The notes below the pieces were generated by a model that was not told where the DNA came from, made no database searches, and worked only from the letters and a program-made list of their open reading frames with translations. Made by a program: the position numbers and the translations under genes. Below, one piece after another: positions 49,101-59,300 of a DNA stretch of 64,000 nucleotides. Each line of letters opens with the position of its first letter. The stretch's first letter is position 1. The stretch spans positions 38,330,692 through 38,394,691 of the forward strand of contig NC_086380.1 in assembly GCF_036588685.1 (NCBI RefSeq), given 5' to 3'. This stretch comes from Mytilus trossulus (taxonomy: Eukaryota; Mollusca; Bivalvia; Mytilida; Mytilidae).

Positions 49101-50433
49101 AGCGGGACGGCTGCAGTGCAGGCGATTTGGTGTCACGATATCACAGTAGCATGGGTTCGAATCCCGGCGAGGGAAGAACCAAAAATTTGCGAAAGCAAAT
49201 TTACAGATCTAACATTGTTGGGTTGATGTTTAGACGAGTTGTATATATATATATATATATATACTGACGAATTCTATCATTTTTGCTAATTAACAATACT
49301 AATATTTTGAATGTTGTGTACGTTATGAGTCACAATTATTAGAAAATTATTCAAATTTCAAACGGAATAGCAGGAATTGTTTTCCATGTTTACTTGCAGC
49401 TTTTACAATATGCTGATATGAAAAACGTCCGTACGTGTTGGATTAAAAAAATGTCTGTAAAATTGTCTTTAAATAATACTACCAGTATTAAAACCGCATA
49501 AAATTTGTAAAAAAAAAATTGGAAACAAAGTGAATATAAGACTTTTCAAAATTTTATATGTTAAGATATATGTCAAGTTTAAACGTTAAAGATTAGCAGT
49601 AAATAAGCTATGTCACAGATTTTGGTGAAATTTGAATTCAGCTTTGGAAAAAAAATCATCAAACATGAAAAGATTAGAAATATGAGATTTTTCCCGCCGA
49701 TTTAATGTGCGTTCTCTAAAAAGATTCACATAATCAGTAATATTTCAGAAAAAAATAGAGATGAATATATTATTTTCGATTGTCGGTAATAGTTGATCTA
49801 GATAAATAGCTGTATGCCAAATTTTACCAAAATCTGTGACAAAGTTTCAACATAAGTACTACTGCTTTCGGCGAGGGAATAAATATCGCAGAACATAAGG
49901 CTACAACAAATTTAACACCGCTTGCAAACATTTGATAATTTTTACCGATCTCTATATTCCGATTTTTCAGGGTCAAACGATCATTTAGGGAAATTGCTAT
50001 TGCCTTGTAGTCCGTCTTTACACATATTTTTTTTAAGTTTACCTTTCCGCTTGAATTTATACTTTAATGGAATTTCTACTTCTTCTCCAAGATTCCATGC
50101 AGATCGGACATGTGCTGGGCTCGTTCCGCTCGACAAACTTCTGTTTGGCCTTTCTTCCCATCTGTAAACTCGCGATCTGTCATTTTCAATAACCAACCAT
50201 TTCCATTCAAACGATGTGTTCCTTGGAATTTCTACATTCACACGCCATCTTCCGGTGTTCGCGGTCGTTTCTTCGGCGATAACAGCTGTTTCTACCGACC
50301 AGTTACCCAATATTTCTAGTGATCCAGATACTGCAAGTCTTTGATTGACATTCTGTGTTATATAACGCGTTTCAAATACGAATGGCACGTTTTCCGTCAT
50401 TTCGGGGCAACATGACTCGGCTTCAGCCATCAT
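45813..50433 (-). CDS. CBM20 starch/glycogen-binding protein with LIR-bearing acidic tail (STBD1-like adaptor)
   Basis: Two exons (50433-50043 and 46186-45813, minus strand) join in phase 1 to give 254 residues. Residues about 18-101 form a CBM20 domain with FETRYITQNVNQRLAVSGS, LGNW (Trp45), RWRVNVEIP, FEWKWLV and YRWEERPNRSL (Trp92, Asn97). Trp45 and Trp92 fit the two tryptophans of carbohydrate site 1. After a basic linker (KYKFKRKG) the second exon starts with EEEEEWSYLPSEE: Trp143-x-x-Leu146 with acidic flanks is a textbook LIR/Atg8-interacting motif. The rest is acidic, Ser/Asn-rich and probably disordered, closing with LLTRVTEWFCTIL, a possible amphipathic or membrane-associating end. 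Known family member STBD1 tethers glycogen to Atg8 proteins with a C-terminal CBM20; here the order is reversed. Laforin also has N-terminal CBM20, but no phosphatase domain is present. The glycophagy role is inference. Confidence 0.87.
46365..47165 (-). mobile_element. 5'-truncated retroelement 3' end in the CBM20 intron
   Basis: On the minus strand an open frame (47192-46605, the reliable part from about 47095) encodes YDKRDDFSFPFVIFPFLCSN, then IPAAPAYGVCISPLIRYSWA and LLLTRKLLNQKF. I recognise this as a recurrent C-terminal segment of invertebrate reverse-transcriptase-bearing proteins. It is followed by an untranslated tail (46620-46365) that matches the unit A insertion at 18058-18475. 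The N-terminus is replaced by unrelated repeat sequence, so the 195-codon frame is not a host gene. I do not assign a clade. Confidence 0.72.
47175..48297. mobile_element. GGATCC-type TIR element with a nested MITE
   Basis: The left end GGGGCGGATCCAG and right end CTGGATCCGCCACC form inverted termini flanking G-rich and C-rich subterminal tracts. This terminus is common in marine invertebrate MITE-like elements. It has no coding content of its own. Confidence 0.75.
47271..48000. mobile_element. MITE with perfect 20-bp TIRs nested inside the GGATCC element
   Basis: TAAGGTAGCACAATACAAAG at the left is the exact reverse complement of the right end CTTTGTATTGTGCTACCTTA. The 730-bp element has no open frame of note. 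Confidence 0.88.
48700..48840 (+). repeat. SINE tail fragment
   Basis: TTGGGTTGATGTTTAGACGA followed by GTTGTATATAC matches the tail of the SINE at 49085-49262. The tRNA-like head is missing or unrecognised. Confidence 0.6.
49085..49262 (+). mobile_element. tRNA-derived SINE in the CBM20 intron
   Basis: The head resembles a tRNA with a long variable arm. The A-box-like TGGTCTAGCGGGACGG and the B box GGGTTCGAATCCC lie about 70 bp apart. It is followed by a non-tRNA body and the tail GTTGGGTTGATGTTTAGACG, ending in an (AT)n microsatellite at about 49240-49262. Confidence 0.82.
50043..50433 (-). CDS. Exon 1 of the CBM20 gene
   Basis: It runs from ATG at 50433-50431 (a second ATG follows directly) to the donor AAAG|GTAAAC. 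Reading past the donor would add only 19 residues before a stop, which gives a possible intron-retained 150-residue form. Confidence 0.88.
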
Positions 50434-50530
50434 GAGCCATAGCGGTTGTCAATGACATTTCCACACTCTAAGACCAACGTCACAAAGGACGACGTCATAA
50501 TAATAGCCTTTGTCCAGACTTTGTATTGTC
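50434..50530 (-). promoter_or_regulatory. Presumed promoter region of the CBM20 gene with CRE-like sites
   Basis: On the minus strand the 100 bp upstream of the start contain TTATGACGTCGTC and TTGTGACGTTGG, two TGACGT half sites resembling CREB/ATF elements about 10 bp apart. No TATA box is obvious. Function is inferred. Confidence 0.35.
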
Positions 50531-53063
50531 CGAAATACTGAAGATCCAAGCTCATCGTTAATGATAAGCTTGCTAAAATATTAACGATCATAGTACGTGA
50601 ATTTTATCATATATAATAGTTCCTGTAATTTGTAACATCGCTCCTGTCCTCAAATGGGTGAAATATTTGCCACTGGATATTAGGCTATCAATAAGCTATC
50701 TATTTCTCCGCACGAAGCGTTTTATAGGTAACACGAAATTGTAAATATTTAGTGGGTAATGTTGTGTCCTGAAATAACAGATTTGTTTCCGATAATAAAA
50801 AAGGATTTAATTATACATAAAGACTGGTCATTAAAATATTTAAATTCAATCAAATGCTGAGCGCTAAGGGTAATTATACGTGTGTAGTCTTTCGTTTTGA
50901 AAGAAGAAATAAGTGTGATGTTAGCAATAGATTCTCTCAATTCTTATGAGCTCTGTAGAGATGATGCATGTTACTTTGATATCAGTTATATGCACAAGCC
51001 TGTTTTGTGTATATCTTTTGTGTAAAAACAACATTAACAATTACTTATTTGTACAAACCTTTAGAACGATTTTCGGTTATCGTTCAATAGTAGGAGCCTA
51101 CACATGTAAAAATATCTGATGAAATGTATCATCTCCGTGCATTTTAAAAACAAACAAAAAATAAGCTGTGCATGTCTGTCTTTATGCTAGAAATGTCCAC
51201 GCAACTGATGTTTTTAGTAGATGTCGAAAATGTCGGCTCCAATTTATCTATAAGTAGCACATAAAGATAAATGTTTTATAATATTTAAAATGTCTGTGTG
51301 AAAAATAGATGGGTGCAAATTTTCGACAACACACTACTGTGAGATCCAACACTTATCGTTTGGCCTTTTGTACATTTTTTTTACAACGGGCATTACTGTC
51401 ATGTGTTTTTAAGCATCTGCCTATTTCATGCTTCCATAATGACCATTTTGGTATATAGATCTAAGAGTTTTAATGTTCATTAGGTATCTTTGATTCTCTC
51501 TCTATCTTTTAGCTAATAATATCAGATTATTACATGGCATTTTTCATATCGCATGAATTATCAACCCTAGGTTCAATATCAGCCCAAGAGCCGCATGGCT
51601 CGAGGGCTCATATTGACCGAGGGCTGATAATACATGCGATATTAAAAATGACATGTTATGATCTTTTTATCGTATGCTTCAACAATGGAGAAAAATCAGA
51701 GATTCATATATTGATCCTTTTACTTGGTTCCCAAATAGAAGTTTAAAGAGTGAAAAGTTCACGGATTTCGGACACCAAATTTGGTACATTCGGTATGAAA
51801 TCTTGTTTATCATATGCCTGAACAGAGAAGAAAAACATTTCAATATGGATGAAACGACAAAAAAATAATTTAAAGTATACATAATGGCACTTTTCGAAAA
51901 CTTTTTTTAAGTAACTTTCTAAATTATGTTTGGAACTTTTAAAAAATGCATTTATTAAATAGTTTGATTGTGTGGTTTTTTGTTTTTTTTTATTATTTAT
52001 TCATTATTTTACAAAACATACTTTCCAGTATCCAAATAATTGTTTTGTCCACTACTTTGTAATGTTTTTCAGTAAAATCGTAGCATTGAGGTGTATTTTC
52101 CGGAATTTGCCGAGTATCACCGGAATGCCATGTGATAACGTTACGGAAAGGCATGTGATAACACTCGAAGCATGTGATAAACTTTTCATATCAGCCCGCT
52201 AAGCACCAATTCGAAAAATATGGAATTTACGTTAATCTAATGCTATTATCATACAGTAAAAATCATATGTTATTTAGTCTAAGTATATGATAAATCATCG
52301 AATTCCATTTTTTTTTTTAAATTCTCCCAAATACATCTATTGTGTATTAATGGATAGCAGAAGTATTTATACTGTTATAAAGTTCACAACTTAGAGTATG
52401 GATGCTATTATCCCATTTAAAGTTGCATTGCAAATCATGTACTTGTTAATACTAATGCCATAAAGAAAACGAAAACGAAGAAAACACAAACAACAATCTA
52501 CAAAACACTTAAACCATAAGCCACGACTGTATAGCTCATGTTTCTATAATACCTAATAGAGATAACTTGAATCTTTTTTCAAGATACTAGGAGGTTATAT
52601 TTATATTAACCTAAATAACTGGGACTCATCTGAGACACTTATTATTTAGTATTGGGCATTGGTCAATTCATTTTGCAGGAATACTTTTAAAGGTCTGGAT
52701 GGGGTTTACAGAAAACAGGTCAAAATGACCAATATTCTTAGTATTGCTGTTCTTATCTCACTTGATCTGACTTTTGCAAAGATCTTAGGATGCTTTATAA
52801 AAGATCAAAATGACTCTAAATCCTCATTTTCAGGAGAATCATTTGACATTCTTCTATACAAAATTATGATGTGGTCTGATTGTCCATGAGACAACTCTGA
52901 CCAGAGACAACTAAAGTACTACAATTTTTACTATAGATGCTTATCTCATAATGTGCTTACAAGTAAACAGATACATGCAGGCTTGTATATATCAATGAAT
53001 AACATTATAACTCGAAGAGGTTCAAGCTAAACTTAATTCAAAAATTTGCACCATGACATGGCC
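50531..53063. other. Intergenic stretch between the CBM20 and SPNS1-like genes (first part)
   Basis: It holds the palindromic element at 51532-51656 with related sequence to about 52200, and an R2 fragment at about 52865-52920. No credible exon. Confidence 0.5.
51532..51656. repeat. Imperfect long palindrome (125 bp)
   Basis: ACATGGCATTTTTCATATCG at the left is mirrored by CGATATTAAAAATGACATGT. The centre, around CCGCATGGCTCG, carries a second nested mirror (TTCAATATCAGCCC and GGGCTCATATTGACC). CATATCAGCCCGC near 52190 suggests that the element or a relative extends to there. Confidence 0.78.
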
Positions 53064-53101
53064 CTGAGACTACTATAACACATGTGTTATAGTAGTCTCA
53101 G
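53064..53101. repeat. Perfect 38-bp palindrome
   Basis: CTGAGACTACTATAACACA is followed directly by its exact reverse complement, with no loop. CATGGCC lies just outside both ends. Confidence 0.95.
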
Positions 53102-54404
53102 CATGGCCTGAGAACACAGTTATTTCGTAGCGCATTTCTTTTAGACAATAAATTTGAATTAAAAAAATAACACCTGCTCTTTCTTAAAAAGATTTTTACA
53201 GTGTAGTGCACTACCAGTGAGACAAATAATATCAAAATTATAGAAACTTCTACCAGCTCTAACTCAAAATATTGACAATTCTGTGTTAAGGGGTGTAAAA
53301 TTCAGTTTGACAGCTTCAGACTTGATTTTACACTGGACCAAATCACTACTTAACATAAAGATTCAGCACCCAAATTTTTTAAACATGTAAATACATCCTA
53401 CTTAATATTTCATGCATTTAATATCAAGAAATAAATTGGGAAAGTGTATCAAATAAAACATGCAAGTTATACACTGTTTATACTAGGGACGATAACTGTG
53501 TCCTTGGACCACATATGCAAGTAAGAAACTTCAAAAGTTTCTTTGTATGAATGCCATCTAAGGAGGAGTTAAGAATTCAGCAATTCTTTTGATGACTTTT
53601 TTTTAAAAAGATGCATAATGTGACTGTATATTAAAAGTATGAAAGTTTCTGTTTAAATCCATAAGGTCTTTGGTTCAGGAGGAGTTGACTGAGCTGAGAA
53701 TTGTCCATAAGGTAACCTGTAGTTGTATTTTGTGTCAATTGGTCTCTTGTGGAGAGTTGTCTCATTGGAAATTATAGCACTTTTTTTTAAAATGTCAAAC
53801 AAAGCATACTGAAACAATTTTCTTAACATTTTTAGAAGGGTAAAAAGTTGTTTACTGATTTCCTAGTAAAATAGAGTAACCAATATATGGTATGTGTTTT
53901 TCTCATTGTTGAAGGACAAATTGTTGCCTATTATTGCTTTTCTTATCTTCATTTCACTTTGATGGATAGTTGTCTCATTAGAAAAAATACCACATCTCTT
54001 TTTCTTTCATTTGAAAAACAGAATCCTCGAACTCGTATTTTTTTTTTTATCTTTTATATTAAATAAAAACAAAACAATCTGTAATAAAGTGTTAAATTTT
54101 ATTAGAAAAACCTGTGATGTTATGGTATTACACAATGACTGGATTTGGACAGTCTTTATATTTATAAGCTGCCTTGATTTATATCAAAATTATCTATAAA
54201 TATCTACCAGCAAATGAATTATTTACAAGTGAAAAAGTAACATCTTTCAACTTTCATAGAAGGCATTATTTAACTTTATGAATTTCATATAATTGAGGAA
54301 AACAATACCTCCAATAATAGCCGTTTCATAAATAATAACAGTAAATAATTCAGTTTTTCATATGGTAGGCATTCCTGACAGCAACCTTGAAACATATAAT
54401 CTTA

Positions 54405-54550
54405 CAAGTACTGTGAGTTCATTTTTTATTTGTGGGATACAAATTTTCATGGATTTGTGGATAAATGTTCAACAAAATAAAAAATGTGTGTAGTCATGTT
54501 TGCAGATTTTGGCAAAAAAACAAAAATATTGAAAGTTATATATGTCGCTG
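54405..54550 (+). repeat. Dispersed family R6
   Basis: TACTGTGAGTTCATTTTTTA, then ATTTTCATGGATTTGTGGAT and GTTTGCAGATTTTGGC. Related copies are at 56505-56650 and 63820-63940. Confidence 0.65.
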
Positions 54551-55637
54551 CCAAAAAACATGAAATCAAATATCCATGCAAATATTAAAAAAAACCTCAA
54601 TCTATGGAATTTGGTTCCTACAAAAAAAAAATCACAGAATTGTAAAACAAAGTAATTGAAATAGATACATGGATTGGATTGCAAAAACATAAATCAGCCT
54701 TAAACATTGTTGAAATGCTCATTTAATCTGTCGAATTTGATAATTACTTAATTGGAACAGTCAAACTTAAAAAAAACCTTAACAACTTTTAATGTGGACC
54801 AACTTTTGTGAAATGCAGTCCATATTTTCAATAGTATAAATATTAAATAACATACATGTAGCACATCAAATAGTTTCAAAAATAGATTAGTCTGGAATCC
54901 TAGAAAAATCAGTCACTGCATTTCATCTCATATGAATTACATTTATAATTGAAAAAACTTAAACATAATCATAGTAATTTATTTATTTCAGAACAAATAT
55001 TATTTTTCAAGAGGTAGCACGATAATGCAGAGGAGACCTTTTTGCACTACCTTGGGCAACATTGTAGCACCCTTATTTCCAAACAAAGATAAGCTTATGT
55101 GTGTACAAAATCAAACCGAAAAATTAAGTAATTTTTCTCAAGATAGTACATACAAGGCAGGCTTTAAATATTTCAACAAGAGGATCAAGATAATATAGAA
55201 GATAGCACTTTATATACTTTTATAAAGAAACACACCAAATTTGTATAAACTTAAAATAAAGTCAACAAAACAAATCACCTTTTAGAAAATGCAAGTGTCA
55301 GTTCTTATCCAACATAGGGAATTCACTTTTTTATGCCTTCTTATAACAACTTGATTTTTATTTTATTTTTCATGGCTTATGATACTCTTCTCGTTCAGGA
55401 TAATTCAATTTCTATAGCTTAAATATGATAAATTACTTGTACAAAAATGAGTATTATACATGTTTCCCACTTCAAAATTACTTACAAATAAACACTTTTT
55501 ACAAATGTATAAATTAAGGGTCATCTACAGAAAACACACACATCACACTTATAATTTTATGTTGACCTCTTCACTGTAATACCTCGCCAATTCAGGCTTA
55601 CATTGTGGCCTGTGTCTGGTATTTTATGGTACAAACA

Positions 55638-55767
55638 TGCTGAAGAAAAACCCTATAATCTATAAAGGACAGATGTCGTCTGCTGAAGAAAAGCCCTATA
55701 AGCTATAAATAGACAGTTGTAGTCTGCTGAAGAAAAAACCTATAATCTATAATAGATAGTTGTCGTC
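55638..55767. repeat. Minisatellite, three copies of a 43-44-bp unit
   Basis: Units starting TGCTGAAGAAAA occur at 55638, 55681 and 55725, with a partial fourth start at 55768. Each contains CTATAA twice and ends in GTCGTC or GTAGTC. Confidence 0.9.
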
Positions 55768-56213
55768 TGCTAAAATAAGTATGTTGACATGGAGGACTTT
55801 ACATGGTGTGTCTGTAGCTTGGGCTCTCATTGTAGAAAATTCAACATCTTCTTTTATATCATTGAATGCAATAAATTAGGTAGACACAATATAAAAGAAT
55901 CTTATATTTGCTTAAAAGTCAATCAGATCAAAGTGATGGAGTAATACAGCAAAGAAAATAGTCATTTTTTCAGTAAGAAGAAAGTGCTTATTAATAAAAT
56001 GTATTGATGTGTGAACTACAACACCAGTATACATAACATACACAAGTCAACATGTTCCTTGATCACAACCCTGCTTAAGAACATTTTACAGTGTTGACTA
56101 GTTTTATACAAAAATAGAAAATAAAAAGATGTCACAAATTATTAGTATTGTAAATTTTGATGAGTTTTCATTTCATAGAAATATCCCTTAAGTTAATGTT
56201 ATAGATAAGTAGG

Positions 56214-56317
56214 TCATAGTGGCTGACTTTTATTTGGATCGGCCACTGTAACTGTTATATCTTCTCCTTCCAAGACAGGATTTTCTATTCCTTTTGTTTC
56301 ATCAATTACTGCCATGT
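56214..56317 (-). CDS. spns1: SPNS1-like alternative last exon 2, no dileucine signal
   Basis: Acceptor TATAATTTCAG, phase 1, stop at 56216-56214. The tail DMAVIDETKGIENPVLEGED continues ITVTVADPNKSQPL. The same incoming phase as last exon 1 makes the two mutually substitutable. It is chosen as real because it has a strong acceptor and an acidic tail of near-identical length (34 versus 33 residues). Confidence 0.7.
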
Positions 56318-59300
56318 CTGAAATTATATAATATCAAAGTTTAGATGTATGACATTCTATTGCTGTTATTTCTAAGAACATTCTTTGTCAAGATGTGGTA
56401 AGTTCTCATCAATTGTGAGTTGCGAATTTATACATTTTGAATCAAAAATGAAATTTTAACTTACCTGGATTTCCATCAGATAAAGATAGCATTTCAAGCA
56501 ATACTGTGGATTTATTTATTTTTCATGGGTACCAATTTTCGTGGATCTAGGAAAACTTGTGTTTTCATGGATATTTTTTGTTTTTTGTTTTGACAAAGTC
56601 TGCATACATATCTTTAGAAAATTTGAAATACATTGCTACATTGAACATTTATATCTGTGGTTCCCCCTGTACCCAACAAAATTCATGAAAATTGGTATTT
56701 AATGAATATAAATGAATCCACAGTAAGACAAAATAATAAAGTCAGTTATGTCCCTTATTTTCATAATAATTAGTAACATACTTCGACTTCTCTTGAACTG
56801 AATTTTAATGTTAGTATTGTTATGCATTAACTTTTCTGCATTGGCTAGGATATAAGGGGTTGAGATCTCATAAACATGTTTAACTCCAAGGCATTTTTGC
56901 ACCTGTCCTAAATCAGGAGCCACTGGCCTTTGTTAGTCTTGTATTATTTTTAATTTTAGTTTCTTGTGTACAATTTGGAGTTTAGTATGGCGTTCATTAT
57001 CACTGAACTAGTATATATATTTGTTTAGGGGCCAGCTGAAGGACGCCTCCAGGTGCAGGAATTTCTCGCTGCATTGAAGACCTGTTGGTGAGCTTCTGCT
57101 GTTGTCTGCTCCATGGTTTGGTTGTTGTCTCTTTGACACATTTCCCATTTCCATTCTCAATTTTATTAAAATCTTTTCCTGTGGTAATCTAGTAATCTAT
57201 AATTACTCTGGCATGTAGAATTTGTCAAAGGACAATAGCAACATTTATAACTTACTGACTGTCTTTTCGATCTTAATACATATTTAATATAAAATATTTA
57301 GAATTTAAATTAAACAGAAATTATGAAAAACCGTTTTATGATCTATAAGCGGAAATCACAATTTTTTGGCAACAAAAGTTGTTACATTTATGTGTTCAGA
57401 AAACTATAGCTTTTTTTCAAAATTCAAATTTCCATTACAACAATTTCTATCCCAAGCAACCACAGAGTAATACAATGGAAAGTACAATATGACAAAATGT
57501 GAACAAAATGGCTCTTCTAATTAAATGATAAAATAAATAAAATAAATATACATAAACAAAATCCATGCAGGTCTACAAAGCTAATGAAGTAAACAATATT
57601 AAATGTTAGAAATTATGTTCAAAGAAACAAGCATATTAAAAGAAATAATGTCCATTCATATCCCAGACTAAGAGAATATTTCAACATAAGCTTAAGAGGT
57701 TATTTACTATGAGTATGAGGAAACAGTTACAGAAATATTACAAGGAACACTTATATAATTCAAATACTTTCAATTCCATAAAAAAAGTTATGATTTTGAA
57801 TTCATAATCCTGTTGGTTTTTAATTTAAAAACCTAATCAAGGGGAGGTAAATCTTTGTAACTTTTAACTTTTTTTTAAAGCTTGATTTTCTTTAAATTTA
57901 AATACATTGTATCAATTTATCACTTCAAACTTAATTGTATTTGCTTAAAGAGAAATATTTAGTACAAAGTTACTAGATTTTTTTATAGAAATTGATTAAA
58001 ATTATACTGTTATATATATAAACCAAACATGCCTAAATCAGTAAATAGTAACTAATCTTAAAAGAGAAATTTTGTTAAGATGTAAATATCCATCAAAGAA
58101 GAAAATGTAATTATGATAGTTTGGAACACAAACAATAAAGTTAATAGGTAAAAGAATATTCCTCTTTCCCAAAGCAATTTTATGATTGAAACCATTTAGC
58201 TTCAACCCAACAATCTTTTCTGCCAAAAAACATCAACTACATTACATACATGAGATATTTGAAAATAAAATTTATATTTTGTTCTTCACAAGTCCAAACA
58301 GTCAAAATATCTACACTATCTAATAATTTCCCCCCCCCAAACATAATGATTTATTTGAAAATGAAATTGAATATTTTAAACCCCTCAAAAATCTGGATAT
58401 AGATGCAAGTAAAAGGAATTCTAATCCACTCATTATATATATTTTTGCAAAATCTTGTCATAATTTCTCAATCATACACAATTTCCCTCCTAAAATGTAA
58501 TTTCCCTTTCCAGTTGTACAGAACATAAATTTCTATCCCTAATTATAAAGCAAAATCTTGAAAAACTAGATAACTAAAATCAAAATGAAAAAGCTGTGAC
58601 AAGCCCATGCAGCACTAAAAAGTAAACAGAAAATGATTAGTTGTTAGTGAAATAAACAAACAACACACTTTACGCATACGGAAGTAGTCCATCATCGTCA
58701 TCATCTAACAGCTGGTTAACATCGTCAAAATCAGCATCCCCCTCTGAATCTACGAGGATCTCACTATATCCTTCAAAGTTTTAAAAAGTAAATCAATTTA
58801 CAAAATGTACCTATAAGTACCTATAGTAATGCAAAAATCACACCTTCAAAGTTTAAAGTGTACATCAATTTACAAAATTCTCCCTATATTAATGCTTTAT
58901 CCTACCCTTGAAGTTTTACAAAATGCAATTAAGGAACATGCAAAATTAAGTAAAATTATTCATCCTCCTGTTGCTATTTGTTACAAAGTAGTCAATTTCA
59001 GAATTTCAACATGCAAAATTTAACATTCTAATTTTTCATCTAAGACTTGAATCCTACCTTGAGGTTTCAGTGATTTCACAATTTAAAATTCTTACTGCTT
59101 TGCAAACTATGTAATTTCTTTTCAATTAAAATTCATACAAAAATATGTATTTCAAAATATCAAAAAGGCTGACCTTTATTTATTTTTTTGGCATACCATA
59201 CTATTTTTGATCAATTCAGATTCTAACAAAATATGTATTAAATCAAGCTAACCTTTAGTAATTTTCTCTGCTTCTTTTCTGTCCTTTACTATAAATAAAG

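Larger units (their letters stand above)
53102..56213. other. Downstream flank of the SPNS1-like gene, no further exon seen
   Basis: It contains an R2 fragment (about 53700-53772; TTGGTCTCTTGTGGAGAGTT), an R6 copy, and a 43-bp minisatellite. Part may be 3' UTR of the distal isoform. Confidence 0.5.
56318..58669. other. Interval between the two alternative last exons
   Basis: It contains R6 (56505-56650) and R3 (56995-57165) copies; the rest is AT-rich without another exon seen. Part should be 3' UTR of the proximal isoform. Confidence 0.55.

Noticed and set aside
49085..49180. Functional tRNA gene
   Set aside because: A and B boxes are present, but the acceptor arms do not pair convincingly and the unit continues into a SINE body and tail.
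52659..52889. 76-codon open frame with a signal-peptide-like segment (ILSIAVLISLDLTF)
   Set aside because: Its 3' end runs into an R2 repeat fragment and no splice partner or conserved motif is visible.
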